From: Butyrivibrio proteoclasticus P6B7 | GTDB taxonomy: Bacteria; Bacillota; Clostridia; Lachnospirales; Lachnospiraceae | DNA: 64,000 nt | Direction: 5' to 3' | NCBI RefSeq assembly: GCF_000622085.1 | Contig: NZ_JHWL01000026.1 | Span: 1 to 64,000 of the forward strand | Notes under the pieces: generated by a model | The model's database searches: none | What the model saw: the letters and a program-made list of their open reading frames with translations, nothing else | Told to the model about the DNA's origin: nothing | Program-made: the position numbers and the translations under genes | In this document: positions 63,896 through 64,000 of the stretch, in pieces | Numbering within the stretch: the stretch's first letter is position 1 | Layout: every line of letters begins with the position of its first letter

Positions 63896-63954
63896 CACAC
63901 ATTCGGAAATCGACATACTCATATTCATTCGTATGTCTTTTTTCCTCATGTGTG
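63896..63954 (-). other. Hairpin A in the kdgA leader, a 59-bp imperfect inverted repeat
   Basis: Three nested arm pairs: CACACAT/ATGTGTG (63896-63902, 63948-63954), GGAAA/TTTCC (63905-63909, 63941-63945) and GACATAC/GTATGTC (63912-63918, 63931-63937), with a 12-base loop. It might be a regulator site, an RNA structure, or the terminator of a gene outside the window. The remaining stretch to 64000 shows only small palindromes such as TGTGCAAGCACA. Confidence 0.5.
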
Positions 63955-64000
63955 GCGCATCTTGAATTCACAAGCATTTTAGTGTGCAAGCACATAAATG

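Noticed and set aside
63896..63954. Inverted repeat as a plus-strand terminator
   Set aside because: A T-run follows the inner stem on the plus strand, but no plus-strand gene precedes it and the outer arms extend beyond the T-run.

Overview
The window looks like chromosomal DNA of a low-GC, Gram-positive (Firmicutes) anaerobe. The best guess is a Lachnospiraceae bacterium of the Butyrivibrio/Pseudobutyrivibrio type. This is inferred from a PolC-type polymerase, a HrcA/CIRCE-controlled groESL operon, the pyrH-frr-uppS-cdsA-dxr-rseP-ispG-polC gene order, very large Ser/Glu/Asp-rich surface proteins, and pectin/galactoside catabolism. Almost every gene is on the minus strand. The plus strand carries only a pncC/CinA-C gene and a serine hydrolase.

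Region 1 (1-8.1 kb) is accessory. One end of an IS21-like element (1-328) is inserted in a lipoprotein gene, now a pseudogene with an additional in-frame stop. Upstream is an intact lipoprotein paralogue whose start overlaps the stop of a 1956-residue Rhs/YD-repeat protein. That protein has a helical LXG/WXG-like N-terminus and a papain/C39-like cysteine-protease tip. The set reads as a contact-dependent polymorphic toxin with lipoprotein immunity candidates.

Region 2 (8.2-28.7 kb) holds a 1429-residue membrane-anchored Ig-like surface protein and groES-groEL behind CIRCE. It then has the housekeeping block pyrH-frr-uppS-cdsA-dxr-rseP-ispG-polC, a bactofilin, a polysaccharide deacetylase and a FxLYD-like lipoprotein.

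Region 3 (28.8-43 kb) is a cell-surface glycan neighbourhood: a GT39/PMT-like enzyme, a DUF5722 glycosidase-like protein, truA, a GT-C-like membrane protein, a YfhO protein, a small unknown gene, and a 1671-residue repeat adhesin with two VLGARR motifs near its C-terminus.

Region 4 (43.2-53.1 kb) has pncC converging on a two-gene signalling operon (7TM-PAS protein and 7TM HD-GYP phosphodiesterase), then an RlmD/RumA-type methyltransferase, an unknown small protein and a serine hydrolase. It ends with a DUF2975 / Cro-type regulator / DUF4153-like membrane protein operon. That operon sits behind a near-consensus promoter with three 21-bp direct repeats just upstream.

Region 5 (53.2-64 kb) is carbohydrate use: a GH35 beta-galactosidase, an LplABC-like importer without its ATPase, a LacI repressor with three TGAAACCGATTTCA-type operators, and kdgK with a kdgA-VOC fusion. 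Between lacI and kdgK lies a second HD-GYP protein. Its extracellular sensor strongly resembles a family 2 carbohydrate-binding module, which suggests that polysaccharide sensing feeds into c-di-GMP turnover. This, the Rhs toxin set, and the 21-bp repeat operon are the most interesting items.
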